A stretch of DNA of 64,000 nucleotides from Marasmitruncus massiliensis. GTDB taxonomy: Bacteria > Bacillota > Clostridia > Oscillospirales > Ruminococcaceae. Every line of letters starts with the position of its first letter. Position 1 is the first letter of the stretch. Both the position numbers and the translations under genes were made by a program. Positions 43,261 to 51,132 of this stretch are shown here, piece by piece. The DNA is taken from NCBI RefSeq assembly GCF_900186535.1, contig NZ_FYDE01000003.1, positions 372,001 through 436,000 of the forward strand. Direction: 5' to 3'. The notes under the pieces are model-generated. The model did no database searches. It was given only the letters and a program-made list of their open reading frames with translations, and was not told where the DNA came from.

Positions 43261-45755
43261 GCTACATAGACTTCCTGAAAAGCAAAATTTCCATTGCGCC
43301 GGTAGCGGGCTTCGACATTTCACCGGATGAAGTCAACCCGGCGCTGAAACCGCACCAGCGCGATGCGGTAGTATGGGCGATCCGCGGCGGCAGGCGTGCG
43401 CTGTTTGAATCCTTCGGTCTGGGGAAAACGGCGCAGGAACTGGAATTCTGCCGGATAGTTATTAAGCACAAAGGCGGACAGGCTCTGCTTGTGCTTCCGT
43501 TGGGCGTCCGGCAGGAATTTGTACATGACGCAGTGGAACTATTACACATCGACCCGCCTGTATATGTGCGGAATATGGAGGAAATCCGCGCGACGGCCGC
43601 GCCTATCCTCATGACCAACTATGAGCGGGTGCGCGATGGAGATATAGACCCTGCATATTTTAAAGCAGCCGCAGGACTAGATGAAGCGTCTGTTCTGCGT
43701 TCCTACGGATCCGACACCTATCAGACGTTCCTCCCAAAATTCAAAGGCGTTCCCTATAAGTTGGTCTGTACGGCCACACCATCGCCGAACCGCTACAAAG
43801 AACTGATTCACTACGCAGGTTTTCTGGAAATCATGGACACCGGGCAGGCTCTTACGCGCTTCTTTCAGCGGGACAGCACAAAAGCCAACAACCTAACCTT
43901 GTACCCGCACAAGGAAAAAGAATTCTGGCTCTGGATATCCTCCTGGGCGCTCTTCATTACCAAACCTTCAGATCTGGGTTACGACGATACCGGATACGAT
44001 CTGCCGCCGCTGGATGTCAGATACCACCGTATTTGTGTAAAGCCTGAACATGTGATCGAAGATCAGGACGGGCAAACCAAACTGTTTCGGGAGGCGGCAA
44101 CCTCCCTGCCGGATGCGGCAAAGGAAAAGCGGGAGAGTATCGGCGCCCGGGTTGCCAAAATGAAAGAGATCGTAGAAGCAGATCCGGAAGAACACTTCCT
44201 ACTGTGGCATGACCTCGAAGAGGAACGCCACGCGATCAAAAAGGCCATTCCGGAAACGGTGGACATTTACGGATCCATGCCGTACGAAACACGGGAACAG
44301 AGGACCATTGATTTTTCAAATGGCAAGATCAAACTCTTTGCCACAAAGAAACTGCTTTCCGGTAGCGGGTGCAACTTTCAGAAGCATTGTCACCGGGCGG
44401 TCTTTTTAGGCATCGACCACAAATTCAATGACTTCATTCAGGCCATTCACCGCATTTATCGTTTCCTGCAAACAGAGCAGGTGATCATAGACATCATCTA
44501 CACGGAAAATGAGGATGAAATTCTGCGGGACCTGATGGAAAAATGGAAGCGGCACAATAACCTTGCGGAACAAATGACGGCCATCATCAAAAAATACGGC
44601 TTATCCGGCGCGACCCTGTTCGACCAGTTAAGCCGCAGCATAGGAGTTGAGCGAGTGGAAATAAAAGACAGGCATTACACCGCGGTCAATAACGACTGCA
44701 TTCTGGAAACGGAGCGGATGCAGGAAAACAGCGTAGACTTGATTCACACCTCTATCCCGTTTTCCAACCATTACGAATATACCCCAAGCTATAACGACTT
44801 CGGCCATAACGAGGATACGGCAAAATTCTTTGAGCAGATGGACTATCTTTCCCCGCAGCTCCTGCGGATTCTGCGCCCCGGCCGCGTGTTCGCCTGCCAC
44901 GTCAAGGACCGTGTTCTATTTGGGAACGCCACAGGAACCGGGATGCCGACAATCGAACCGTTCCACGCAATGTGCATCAATCATTACATGCGGCACGGGT
45001 TCCAGTATTTCGGCATGATCACCATTGTGACCGACGTTGTGCGGGAAAACAATCAAACCTACCGGCTGGGATGGTCGGAGCAGTGCAAGGACGGCACCAA
45101 AATGGGCGTGGGCTGCCCGGAATATATCCTGCTATTCCGCAAACTGCCGACCGATACCGGAAAGGCCTATGCGGATGTACCAGTGAAAAAGTCCAAAGCA
45201 GACTATACCCGCGCACAGTGGCAGATTGACGCGCACGGCTTCTGGAGATCATCAGGAGATCGCTTTCTATCCAAACATGAAATCGAGGCTATGCCGGTTA
45301 ATAAGCTGCAGGCCGTGTACAGGAAGTTCAGTTTAGACAACGTGTACGATTATGCGGAGCATGTCGCCCTTGCGAAACAACTGGACGAAAACGGAAAACT
45401 TCCCGCAACTTTCATGGTTGTCGCTCCCGCCAGCTGGACAGATGAAGTATGGGACGATATCAACCGTATGCGCACGCTAAACACGACGCAGAGCCAGCGC
45501 AGGCAGCAAATGCACGTCTGCCCCCTGCAAATAGATATCGTCGACAGGATTATCAACCGGTACAGCAGCAGGGGCGAGGTCGTATTTGACCCGTTCGCGG
45601 GATTGTTCACCGTTCCGGTGGAAGCGGTCAAGCTGGGAAGAACCGGCTACGGTATAGAACTCAATACGGACTATTTCCGGGACGGAGTCGGGTACCTGCA
45701 GGCGGCAGAATCCAGACGGGACATGCCAACGTTATTTGACTATCTAGCGGGTTAA
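43257..45755 (+). CDS. SF2 helicase - DNA methyltransferase fusion
   Basis: An 832-residue protein. Residues about 1-450 form an SF2 helicase: ALFESFGLGKTAQE (Walker A), LDEASVL (motif II-like), CTATPSPNR (motif III), and AIHRIYR in the second lobe. Residues about 460-832 form an N4/N6-type methyltransferase: HTSIPFSNHYEY as motif IV and DPFAGLFTVPVEAVKLGRTG with IELN as motif I, placed C-terminally, so the order is of the beta class. The catalytic motif is TSIPF instead of the usual TSPPY. It probably couples DNA tracking to methylation of phage DNA. Confidence 0.85.
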   Translation: MSYIDFLKSKISIAPVAGFDISPDEVNPALKPHQRDAVVWAIRGGRRALFESFGLGKTAQELEFCRIVIKHKGGQALLVLPLGVRQEFVHDAVELLHIDPPVYVRNMEEIRATAAPILMTNYERVRDGDIDPAYFKAAAGLDEASVLRSYGSDTYQTFLPKFKGVPYKLVCTATPSPNRYKELIHYAGFLEIMDTGQALTRFFQRDSTKANNLTLYPHKEKEFWLWISSWALFITKPSDLGYDDTGYDLPPLDVRYHRICVKPEHVIEDQDGQTKLFREAATSLPDAAKEKRESIGARVAKMKEIVEADPEEHFLLWHDLEEERHAIKKAIPETVDIYGSMPYETREQRTIDFSNGKIKLFATKKLLSGSGCNFQKHCHRAVFLGIDHKFNDFIQAIHRIYRFLQTEQVIIDIIYTENEDEILRDLMEKWKRHNNLAEQMTAIIKKYGLSGATLFDQLSRSIGVERVEIKDRHYTAVNNDCILETERMQENSVDLIHTSIPFSNHYEYTPSYNDFGHNEDTAKFFEQMDYLSPQLLRILRPGRVFACHVKDRVLFGNATGTGMPTIEPFHAMCINHYMRHGFQYFGMITIVTDVVRENNQTYRLGWSEQCKDGTKMGVGCPEYILLFRKLPTDTGKAYADVPVKKSKADYTRAQWQIDAHGFWRSSGDRFLSKHEIEAMPVNKLQAVYRKFSLDNVYDYAEHVALAKQLDENGKLPATFMVVAPASWTDEVWDDINRMRTLNTTQSQRRQQMHVCPLQIDIVDRIINRYSSRGEVVFDPFAGLFTVPVEAVKLGRTGYGIELNTDYFRDGVGYLQAAESRRDMPTLFDYLAG

Positions 45756-45788
45756 TCATTTCAAAATCATAATAGCGGGAGGTATATC

Positions 45789-46010
45789 ATGAAGCGATAT
45801 TTCAAAAACGCGGTTACCGGGCATCCCTTAGTGCTGGACTTTCGTCCTCCGCTCTGCCATCAATCCGTCGAAAGCCTTAGCAGCCTGATACATATACCAC
45901 TTATTGAGATCACCAAAAAGGACTTTATTGCCATGTCGAACCCCATGTGGGACAAGATACAGGAAAATGCCCGTCTGGATCCTCCGGAGAGGGGAGGCGT
46001 AGCATATTGA
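45789..46010 (+). CDS. Small phage protein of unknown function
   Basis: A 73-residue protein starting MKRYFKNAVTGHPLVLDF. A cgggaggtat site lies before the ATG. The middle has a hydrophobic SLSSLIHIPLIEI segment, too short and polar for a membrane helix. Its stop overlaps a TTG start of the next gene. No family recognised. Confidence 0.65.
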   Translation: MKRYFKNAVTGHPLVLDFRPPLCHQSVESLSSLIHIPLIEITKKDFIAMSNPMWDKIQENARLDPPERGGVAY

Positions 46011-46171
46011 AAGCATGTTGCCCAACCTGCGCCATCCGCAAATCCTGCCCAGACCGTAGCAGGGTTTACCCCTGCAACCACTGGCACCCGCACAACAGCC
46101 CCAGAGAGGGTAGAACACGCCCGGCCGGTAAGAAAGCCGCGCCGGTCCGACAAATCAAAAATTATGCATAG
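46007..46171 (+). CDS. Small cysteine-rich phage protein
   Basis: A 54-residue protein read from TTG 46007 (overlapping the previous stop) with a zinc-knuckle-like KACCPTCAIRKSCPDR, then YPCNHWHPH and a basic tail. The gagaggggag site nine bases upstream supports the TTG. It is probably a zinc-binding nucleic-acid protein. Confidence 0.6.
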   Translation: MKACCPTCAIRKSCPDRSRVYPCNHWHPHNSPREGRTRPAGKKAAPVRQIKNYA

Positions 46172-46189
46172 ACAGAACGGAGGGACACT

Positions 46190-46543
46190 ATGCCAAAAGA
46201 AACCGTCTACTTAGCGGGTAAAATCACAGGAGATCCCGATTATCGCGAAAAGTTCACGGTAGCCGCACGGGAGCTGGAGGCTGCAGGATTCATTGTACTT
46301 AACCCGGCCATACTTCCGCAGGAAGGTTTTACATGGGAAGCCTACATGCGTATGTCTATGGCCATGCTGGATGAATGCACATCAGTCTGCTTTCTTCCGG
46401 ACTGGAAGGATAGCCAGGGCGCGATTTGGGAATACGGCAGAGCGTTTGCAACCGGAAAGCGCATCCTTATGTACGAAGAGTGGAAGCCAATATGGGGACG
46501 GCCTGCAGAGAAGCCCGTAGAAATGCCGGAGGTCCACCAATGA
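46190..46543 (+). CDS. DUF4406/nucleoside 2-deoxyribosyltransferase-like protein
   Basis: A 117-residue protein beginning MPKETVYLAGKITGDPDYR, followed by AARELEAAGFIVLNPA, YMRMSMAMLDECTSVCFLPDW and SQGAIWEYGRA. These are the features of the DUF4406 family related to nucleoside deoxyribosyltransferases, in which the terminal Glu is catalytic. In phages it may act in nucleotide salvage or removal. Its stop overlaps the next start. Confidence 0.85.
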   Translation: MPKETVYLAGKITGDPDYREKFTVAARELEAAGFIVLNPAILPQEGFTWEAYMRMSMAMLDECTSVCFLPDWKDSQGAIWEYGRAFATGKRILMYEEWKPIWGRPAEKPVEMPEVHQ

Positions 46544-46947
46544 CCAACAAATCACACACTAGCGGGATTTCCGAGAGCATTGAACAACAACAACTTTTCG
46601 CCTGGGCGGAGTGGCTTATTCCGCGCCGCCCGGAGCTGGCGCTCATGTATCATATCCCCAACGAGGGCAAGCGCAGCAAAGCAACCGGAGGCCGCATGAA
46701 AGCGGAAGGGCTCAAAGAGGGTGTCCCAGATATCTGCCTGCCGGTTCCGTCAGGAACATATCATGGGCTTTATATCGAAATGAAACGCGTCGGCGGTAAA
46801 GCCTCGAGTGAGCAGCGCAAGTGGGTCCATCTTTTGTCAGAACAGGGCTATCGCGCGGAAATCTGCCAGGGCTTTGAAGCCGCCGCAACGATAATCATGA
46901 AATACTTAGAATTGAAAGGGGAGATTCACCATGTCAAATGCGACTAA
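46540..46947 (+). CDS. VRR-NUC family nuclease
   Basis: A 135-residue nuclease. The core is GVPDICLPVPSG with the catalytic Asp, then LYIEMKRVGGK with the Glu-x-Lys of the PD-(D/E)XK fold, and SSEQRKWVHLLSEQGY. VRR-NUC proteins act on branched DNA (Holliday junction or flap). The start overlaps the stop of the preceding gene and the end overlaps the next gene by 17 bp. Confidence 0.9.
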   Translation: MTNKSHTSGISESIEQQQLFAWAEWLIPRRPELALMYHIPNEGKRSKATGGRMKAEGLKEGVPDICLPVPSGTYHGLYIEMKRVGGKASSEQRKWVHLLSEQGYRAEICQGFEAAATIIMKYLELKGEIHHVKCD

Positions 46948-47470
46948 GTTTTATCCCGTCCACTACGATGAAACCACCATTGAGCAGGCCGCCGTGGATA
47001 TCCACAATGTTACATATGCCATGCGGGAGCCGCGCCCGCAAAACCGCTATGCAGCTTGCCGTTTCTGCGGGCAATTCGTTGATTTTACAGGCGTCCCGCT
47101 TGCTTGGGATGCGGATATCGCCGAGGAGGCAACACTTCGCTGCAGCTGCCCGGACGCCAAGCGTTACGCAGACCAGCTTACCGCCGCCCGCCGTGCCAGG
47201 GAAAACCGGCAGTTTGCAATTGAGGATGCTCGGCAAATCATTGATGATCTGTTCGGGGATGGCGCAGTCGGTTACGGCCGAGTTCCGATCAAAGAGGAAA
47301 CTCGCCAGCATATCTTAGATGCAGCGATTATGATATACGACCGCCGCATGAAGGCCGTAACCATCAATCTAACATCCTGCATCAAAGTGAAGATCACGAA
47401 AAACAGCAAGGACAAGCTGATCATCGAGCGCAGCGACAGCGCGGTAAATAAACAGGAGGTGGCAGGGTAA
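46931..47470 (+). CDS. Zinc-finger phage protein of unknown function
   Basis: A 179-residue protein. CRFCGQFVDF and a later RCSCPDAKRY suggest one zinc site near residues 43-75. The middle (QFAIEDARQIIDDLFGDG) and the C-terminal TSCIKVKITKNSKDKL parts are typical of a conserved early-region phage protein, but I cannot name the family. It overlaps both neighbours by a few bases. Confidence 0.7.
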   Translation: MSNATKFYPVHYDETTIEQAAVDIHNVTYAMREPRPQNRYAACRFCGQFVDFTGVPLAWDADIAEEATLRCSCPDAKRYADQLTAARRARENRQFAIEDARQIIDDLFGDGAVGYGRVPIKEETRQHILDAAIMIYDRRMKAVTINLTSCIKVKITKNSKDKLIIERSDSAVNKQEVAG

Positions 47471-47883
47471 TGCCGCTATTAAATTACACGACGAAAGTTG
47501 ATATTTTCACAACGCTTGGCGCCATCCAAGGTCAGTTGGTGAAACATGGTGCCAAAAAGATACTGCAGGACTACGACGACAATGGGCGCATCACGGCACT
47601 GTCTTTTATGATTGATACACCTTCAGGACTGCGTGGTATCCGGCTCCCAGCAAATGTAGATGCAGTACATAAGGTTCTCATACGCCAGAAAATCAAATGT
47701 GACCGCGAACAGGCGGAGCGTGTCGCGTGGCGTATCGTAAAGGATTGGATTGAGGCTCAAATGGCGATCCTCGAATCTGAAATGGTCCAGATGGATGAAA
47801 TCTTTCTGCCTTACATGGTTAACAATAATGGTCAGACGTTTTTCGAGGCATACCAAAACAATCAATTGATGCTGGAGGGATAG
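47470..47883 (+). CDS. Conserved phage protein of unknown function
   Basis: A 137-residue protein: LNYTTKVDIFTTLGAIQGQL, LSFMIDTPSGLRGIRLPAN, then a helical DREQAERVAWRIVKDWIEAQ. Similar short proteins occur in early regions of many Clostridia and Bacilli phages. No catalytic motif is seen. The start is one base inside the previous stop. Confidence 0.7.
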   Translation: MPLLNYTTKVDIFTTLGAIQGQLVKHGAKKILQDYDDNGRITALSFMIDTPSGLRGIRLPANVDAVHKVLIRQKIKCDREQAERVAWRIVKDWIEAQMAILESEMVQMDEIFLPYMVNNNGQTFFEAYQNNQLMLEG

Positions 47884-47885
47884 AA

Positions 47886-48662
47886 ATGCCAGTAACATCA
47901 TCAGACATCAAGAAAGCCCTTAGCATCCGTCACGGCATGGACTTCTTCACTACCGAGTGTATGAGCGGACCATCAGGGCGCGGCACATACCGGTTTGATG
48001 CAGTAGCAATCTCCAAGAGTTGGGCAAAGCCGACCATCACGGGATACGAGGTCAAAGTATCCCGCAGCGATTTCAAGGCAGACAACAAATTTTATGCTTA
48101 CCTCCCATATTTCCACGAACTGTACATAGCATGTCCAAAGGGCATGATTTCCCGAGAAGAACTCCCGGAGAGCATCGGACTTGTGTGGTACAACCCGGAA
48201 ACCGGAGAAATCCGCGCTAAAAAGCGGGCTCCATATCGCGACATTGAAATAAGCGTGGAAATGCTGCTTCATATTTTTTATAGTCACATGCAATCGGACA
48301 GAACTCCATTTTGTGCCAACAGAGCCGAATATGTAAAGCAGTATATTGAAAGCAAGCGCAGCAATCACGATATCGGACGGAAGCTTGGCTCAAAATTGGC
48401 GATTCAATTGCAAGAACAGCAGCGCATGTTGGATCGGTACAAACGCAGCGGCAAGGACCTTGAATTACTGGATTCCATCGTAAAAGTATTAGACAAATAT
48501 CAGATTTACGGGTTCGGAGATAGCCTTAGCGAAGAACTGGACAAGGCATTATCCAGAGGCTATCCGCGCGAGATAGATCTAATCCGCAATCAGTTGTCCC
48601 ACACAGTTGAACAACTCAACCGGATATGTGACAAAAAGGAGCGTGAACCATGGGCCTTATAA
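47886..48662 (+). CDS. MmcB-like DNA repair/PD-(D/E)XK nuclease-fold protein
   Basis: A 258-residue protein. The N-terminal half has RFDAVAISKSWAKPTITGYE and EVKVSRSDFKADNKF, matching the Asp...Glu-x-Lys arrangement of the PD-(D/E)XK fold as in MmcB-type proteins, and YFHELYIACPKGMI. The C-terminal half is helical with a coiled coil (LDRYKRSGKDLELLDSIVKV). It probably binds or cuts phage or host DNA. Confidence 0.75.
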   Translation: MPVTSSDIKKALSIRHGMDFFTTECMSGPSGRGTYRFDAVAISKSWAKPTITGYEVKVSRSDFKADNKFYAYLPYFHELYIACPKGMISREELPESIGLVWYNPETGEIRAKKRAPYRDIEISVEMLLHIFYSHMQSDRTPFCANRAEYVKQYIESKRSNHDIGRKLGSKLAIQLQEQQRMLDRYKRSGKDLELLDSIVKVLDKYQIYGFGDSLSEELDKALSRGYPREIDLIRNQLSHTVEQLNRICDKKEREPWAL

Positions 48663-48889
48663 ATTATGAAGTTTGCGACCGTTGCGGTAAAAAGATCAAA
48701 AAACCGATATTTCCTTTTGTAAAATACAAAACCACGGTTTCAATAACGACCCTCTTCGGACACGGAAGTTTTGACTATTCCAGCAATGAAAAAGTGCTAT
48801 GCAAGAAGTGTGCAAGAGACCTTGAAGAGTTTATGAGGGAAGGTGAAATGCATGAAACCCATCTATCAGCCCGCAGGCCGCGCCCGTGA
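48650..48889 (+). CDS. Small zinc-ribbon protein
   Basis: A 79-residue protein with CDRCGKKI at residues 9-16 and CKKCARDL near residue 56, one zinc ribbon interrupted by a beta-rich segment. It overlaps the previous gene by 13 bp and the radical SAM gene by 38 bp, so all three are translated together. Confidence 0.7.
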   Translation: MGLINYEVCDRCGKKIKKPIFPFVKYKTTVSITTLFGHGSFDYSSNEKVLCKKCARDLEEFMREGEMHETHLSARRPRP

Positions 48890-49592
48890 ATACGGTGACT
48901 ATGCAATCAATATCTATACTGGTTGTCCCCACAGATGCTATTATTGCTTTGCTCCAAATGTTCTACATAAGACCAGGGAAGAATTCCATTGCCATGTAGA
49001 GCCGCGCAAAGGCATTGTTGATGCCGTTAAGCGGCAGTTGAAAACAGAGCAAATCACAGACAAGCTGATTCATCTGTGCTTTACCTGCGACCCGTATCCG
49101 GTTGGATATGATACTATGCCCACACGGGAGATTATAAAAGCAATTAAAGGAAGCGGAAATCACGTCCAGATTCTTACGAAAGGCGATGGTAGCAGGGATT
49201 TTGATTTACTGGACAGTAATGATTGGTACGGCGTTACCTACGCAGGATATGATGCCGGAGACCTTCTTAAACCCCCAATACCTGAACCAGGCGCCACAGC
49301 GTGGATTTGCAGACTTGCGGATTTGCAAAACGCAAGCGAATATGGAATAAAAACGTGGGTATCATGTGAGCCGGTCCTTGTTCCGGAAGCTATTTATTCG
49401 CTGATTGAGAGGAATGACGAAATCGACCTTTTCAAAATCGGTAAACTCAACTATCATCCGTCGAACATCAATTGGCATGACTTCGGAATTGAAGCTGAAC
49501 GGCTTTGCCAGCAGTACAAACGCAAGTACTACATCAAAGAGGATTTGCGGGCGGAAATGGAATTGCAGAAGGAGAGTGATCAGAATGAATGA
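48852..49592 (+). CDS. Radical SAM protein, spore photoproduct lyase-like
   Basis: A 246-residue protein with the radical SAM cluster motif CPHRCYYC near residue 22 and an N-terminal MKPIYQPAGRAREYGDYA. HLCFTCDPYPVGYD and HVQILTKG are typical of the SPL/Rv2578c-type branch common in phages and mobile elements. The start ATG 48852 follows gggaaggtg. The cluster spacing is complete, so it should be active, but the substrate is unknown; a DNA or nucleotide repair role is only an inference. Confidence 0.85.
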   Translation: MKPIYQPAGRAREYGDYAINIYTGCPHRCYYCFAPNVLHKTREEFHCHVEPRKGIVDAVKRQLKTEQITDKLIHLCFTCDPYPVGYDTMPTREIIKAIKGSGNHVQILTKGDGSRDFDLLDSNDWYGVTYAGYDAGDLLKPPIPEPGATAWICRLADLQNASEYGIKTWVSCEPVLVPEAIYSLIERNDEIDLFKIGKLNYHPSNINWHDFGIEAERLCQQYKRKYYIKEDLRAEMELQKESDQNE

Positions 49593-49917
49593 TAAAACGC
49601 TTGATGCCCTTCAAAACTGGAAAGGGAGCGTTTCTTTCGGTGACCATACAAACGAAGCGGATGAACTGAGACGGTACAGGGATACCGGTTTGACACCGGA
49701 GAAGATTGCCTCACTGAAAGATATCGCAATTCGCGGTGATGGATACCACAAAAAATATAGCGCCGCTTTAGCTGATCTGGATGCAAAGGACGCAGAGATA
49801 GCTACCCTGAAAAAGGCGCTGGAAATGATGTATCAGGATAATAAGGGATACAACCATGACGGCACGGGAAATTCAGCGTATTACATACAGAAAGCGAGGG
49901 CTGACAATGCGTGCTAG
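49585..49917 (+). CDS. Phage protein with coiled coil
   Basis: A 110-residue protein. DELRRYRDTGLTPEKIASL is a motif often seen in small phage proteins, and ALADLDAKDAEIATLKKALEMM is a coiled coil. It overlaps the radical SAM gene and the ASCH gene by a few bases. No function can be proposed. Confidence 0.65.
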   Translation: MNDKTLDALQNWKGSVSFGDHTNEADELRRYRDTGLTPEKIASLKDIAIRGDGYHKKYSAALADLDAKDAEIATLKKALEMMYQDNKGYNHDGTGNSAYYIQKARADNAC

Positions 49918-50344
49918 AACAATTTATGAGCCTTATGCCTGGGGCATCTTCCACGGCCTCAAGCATTTCGAAACAGTTCCGCATCCCTGCCATATCCGGG
50001 GGACCATAGCAATCCACGCGGCAAAATCAACTCCAGCACATGCAAGCATCCAGTTTTTTAAATCCCTTCTGGAGCAGACAGATGATCTGACCAAAATAAA
50101 AATGTTCAGCCCCGAGTGGGTAAAAAGCCTTCCTTATGGCGCAGTTCTCGGCACGGTGGAAATTATAAACTGCGTCCCGGCAGAATCAATCCGCGACGGG
50201 CTCCCCAAATTGGAACGGGTATTCGGGGATTTCTCGGACGGCAGATATGCGCTTGTGCTTGCAGACCCCGTACCATTGGAGCGGCCGGTTCCAGCCAAAG
50301 GGCAACAGGGCTGGTGGAACTGGGAGAAAAACAAATCAGAATAG
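49907..50344 (+). CDS. ASCH-domain protein
   Basis: A 145-residue protein of the ASCH superfamily (RNA-binding, PUA-like): MRARTIYEPYAWGIFHGLKHFE, then IRGTIAIHAAKS, GAVLGTVEIINCVPAESI, and YALVLADPVPLERPVPAKGQQG. The pattern of the AxxGxKxxExR site (here GIFHGLKHFETVPH) is kept apart from the usual Arg. Likely an RNA or modified-base binding protein of the early region. Confidence 0.82.
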   Translation: MRARTIYEPYAWGIFHGLKHFETVPHPCHIRGTIAIHAAKSTPAHASIQFFKSLLEQTDDLTKIKMFSPEWVKSLPYGAVLGTVEIINCVPAESIRDGLPKLERVFGDFSDGRYALVLADPVPLERPVPAKGQQGWWNWEKNKSE

Positions 50345-50359
50345 CGGGTTGAAAGGGCG

Positions 50360-50632
50360 GTGATTACAATAGGATTTCGAAAAATGCGAGGCGTTGACCT
50401 TCCGTACATAAAGCAGGGATTGATTTATTTTACCTGCCGCAACTTCAACGATCAGCCGGCAATCGTTCAGCACAAAATCAATAACCTTTGTCTGGAGTGC
50501 GGGAAGGATCACTATCAGGCACTGTTTGAAGTGGTGACGTCAAGCAAAAGCATTTCGCGCATTGCGATGGACCATCACATAGATGAATCTTGGCTATACC
50601 AATTACGGAAACGCTTTTATGTCAAATGGTAA
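50360..50632 (+). CDS. Sigma-70 region 4-like/late-gene regulator
   Basis: A 90-residue protein read from GTG 50360 after gaaagggcgg (ATG 50384 is a second choice). GVDLPYIKQGLIYFTCRNF and KSISRIAMDHHIDESWLYQLRKRF, the last an HTH, match a family placed just upstream of terminase genes in many Firmicutes prophages, where ArpU/RinA-type proteins switch on late transcription. It is followed by a strong terminator and then the packaging genes. Confidence 0.75.
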   Translation: MITIGFRKMRGVDLPYIKQGLIYFTCRNFNDQPAIVQHKINNLCLECGKDHYQALFEVVTSSKSISRIAMDHHIDESWLYQLRKRFYVKW

Positions 50633-50664
50633 ACTCCCCGATAACTGCACGGAATATGATTTAC

Positions 50665-50700
50665 AATGAGAGGTAGAAGGAAACTTTTACCTCTCATTTT
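50665..50700 (+). terminator. Terminator between early and late genes
   Basis: AATGAGAGGTA pairs with TACCTCTCATT (loop of twelve bases) and is followed by TT, C. It separates the regulator from terS. Confidence 0.78.
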
Positions 50701-50724
50701 CGCTTTGAAAGGATGTGAAAAGGC

Positions 50725-51132
50725 ATGGCCAGACCCAAAAAAATAACAAAAGCGGTAGTCCAAAAATTGGAGGAAGGTTTTTTAAAAGGCCTTTCAGATC
50801 AGGAAGCCTGTCTTTTTGCGGGGATTGCCAAGCAAACGCTTTACAATTATCAAAAAGAAAATGCAGAGTTTTTAGACCGAAAAAACCTTCTAAAAGAGAA
50901 TCTTAAAATGCAGGCAAAGTTAAACCTTGCGGGAAAGATTGAAACGGATAAGGATATCACCCTTTCTTTGTGGTATTTAGAGAGGAAATGCAAGGATGAG
51001 TTTTCACCGAAACAGGAGATTGAACATTCCGGTAGCATCAACAATCCACTGGACGGCCTGACCACAAATGAATTAAGGCAGTTGTTGAAAAATGACACTG
51101 ACACCAGCACAGAAACAAGCGATACGGCTTGA
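50725..51132 (+). CDS. terS: Terminase small subunit
   Basis: A 135-residue DNA-recognition protein. The N-terminal HTH (KGLSDQEACLFAGIAKQTLYNYQ) is of the small-terminase type, followed by a helical oligomerisation part and an acidic, flexible tail (NDTDTSTETSDTA). It lies directly before the large subunit and overlaps it by 41 bp. Confidence 0.88.
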   Translation: MARPKKITKAVVQKLEEGFLKGLSDQEACLFAGIAKQTLYNYQKENAEFLDRKNLLKENLKMQAKLNLAGKIETDKDITLSLWYLERKCKDEFSPKQEIEHSGSINNPLDGLTTNELRQLLKNDTDTSTETSDTA

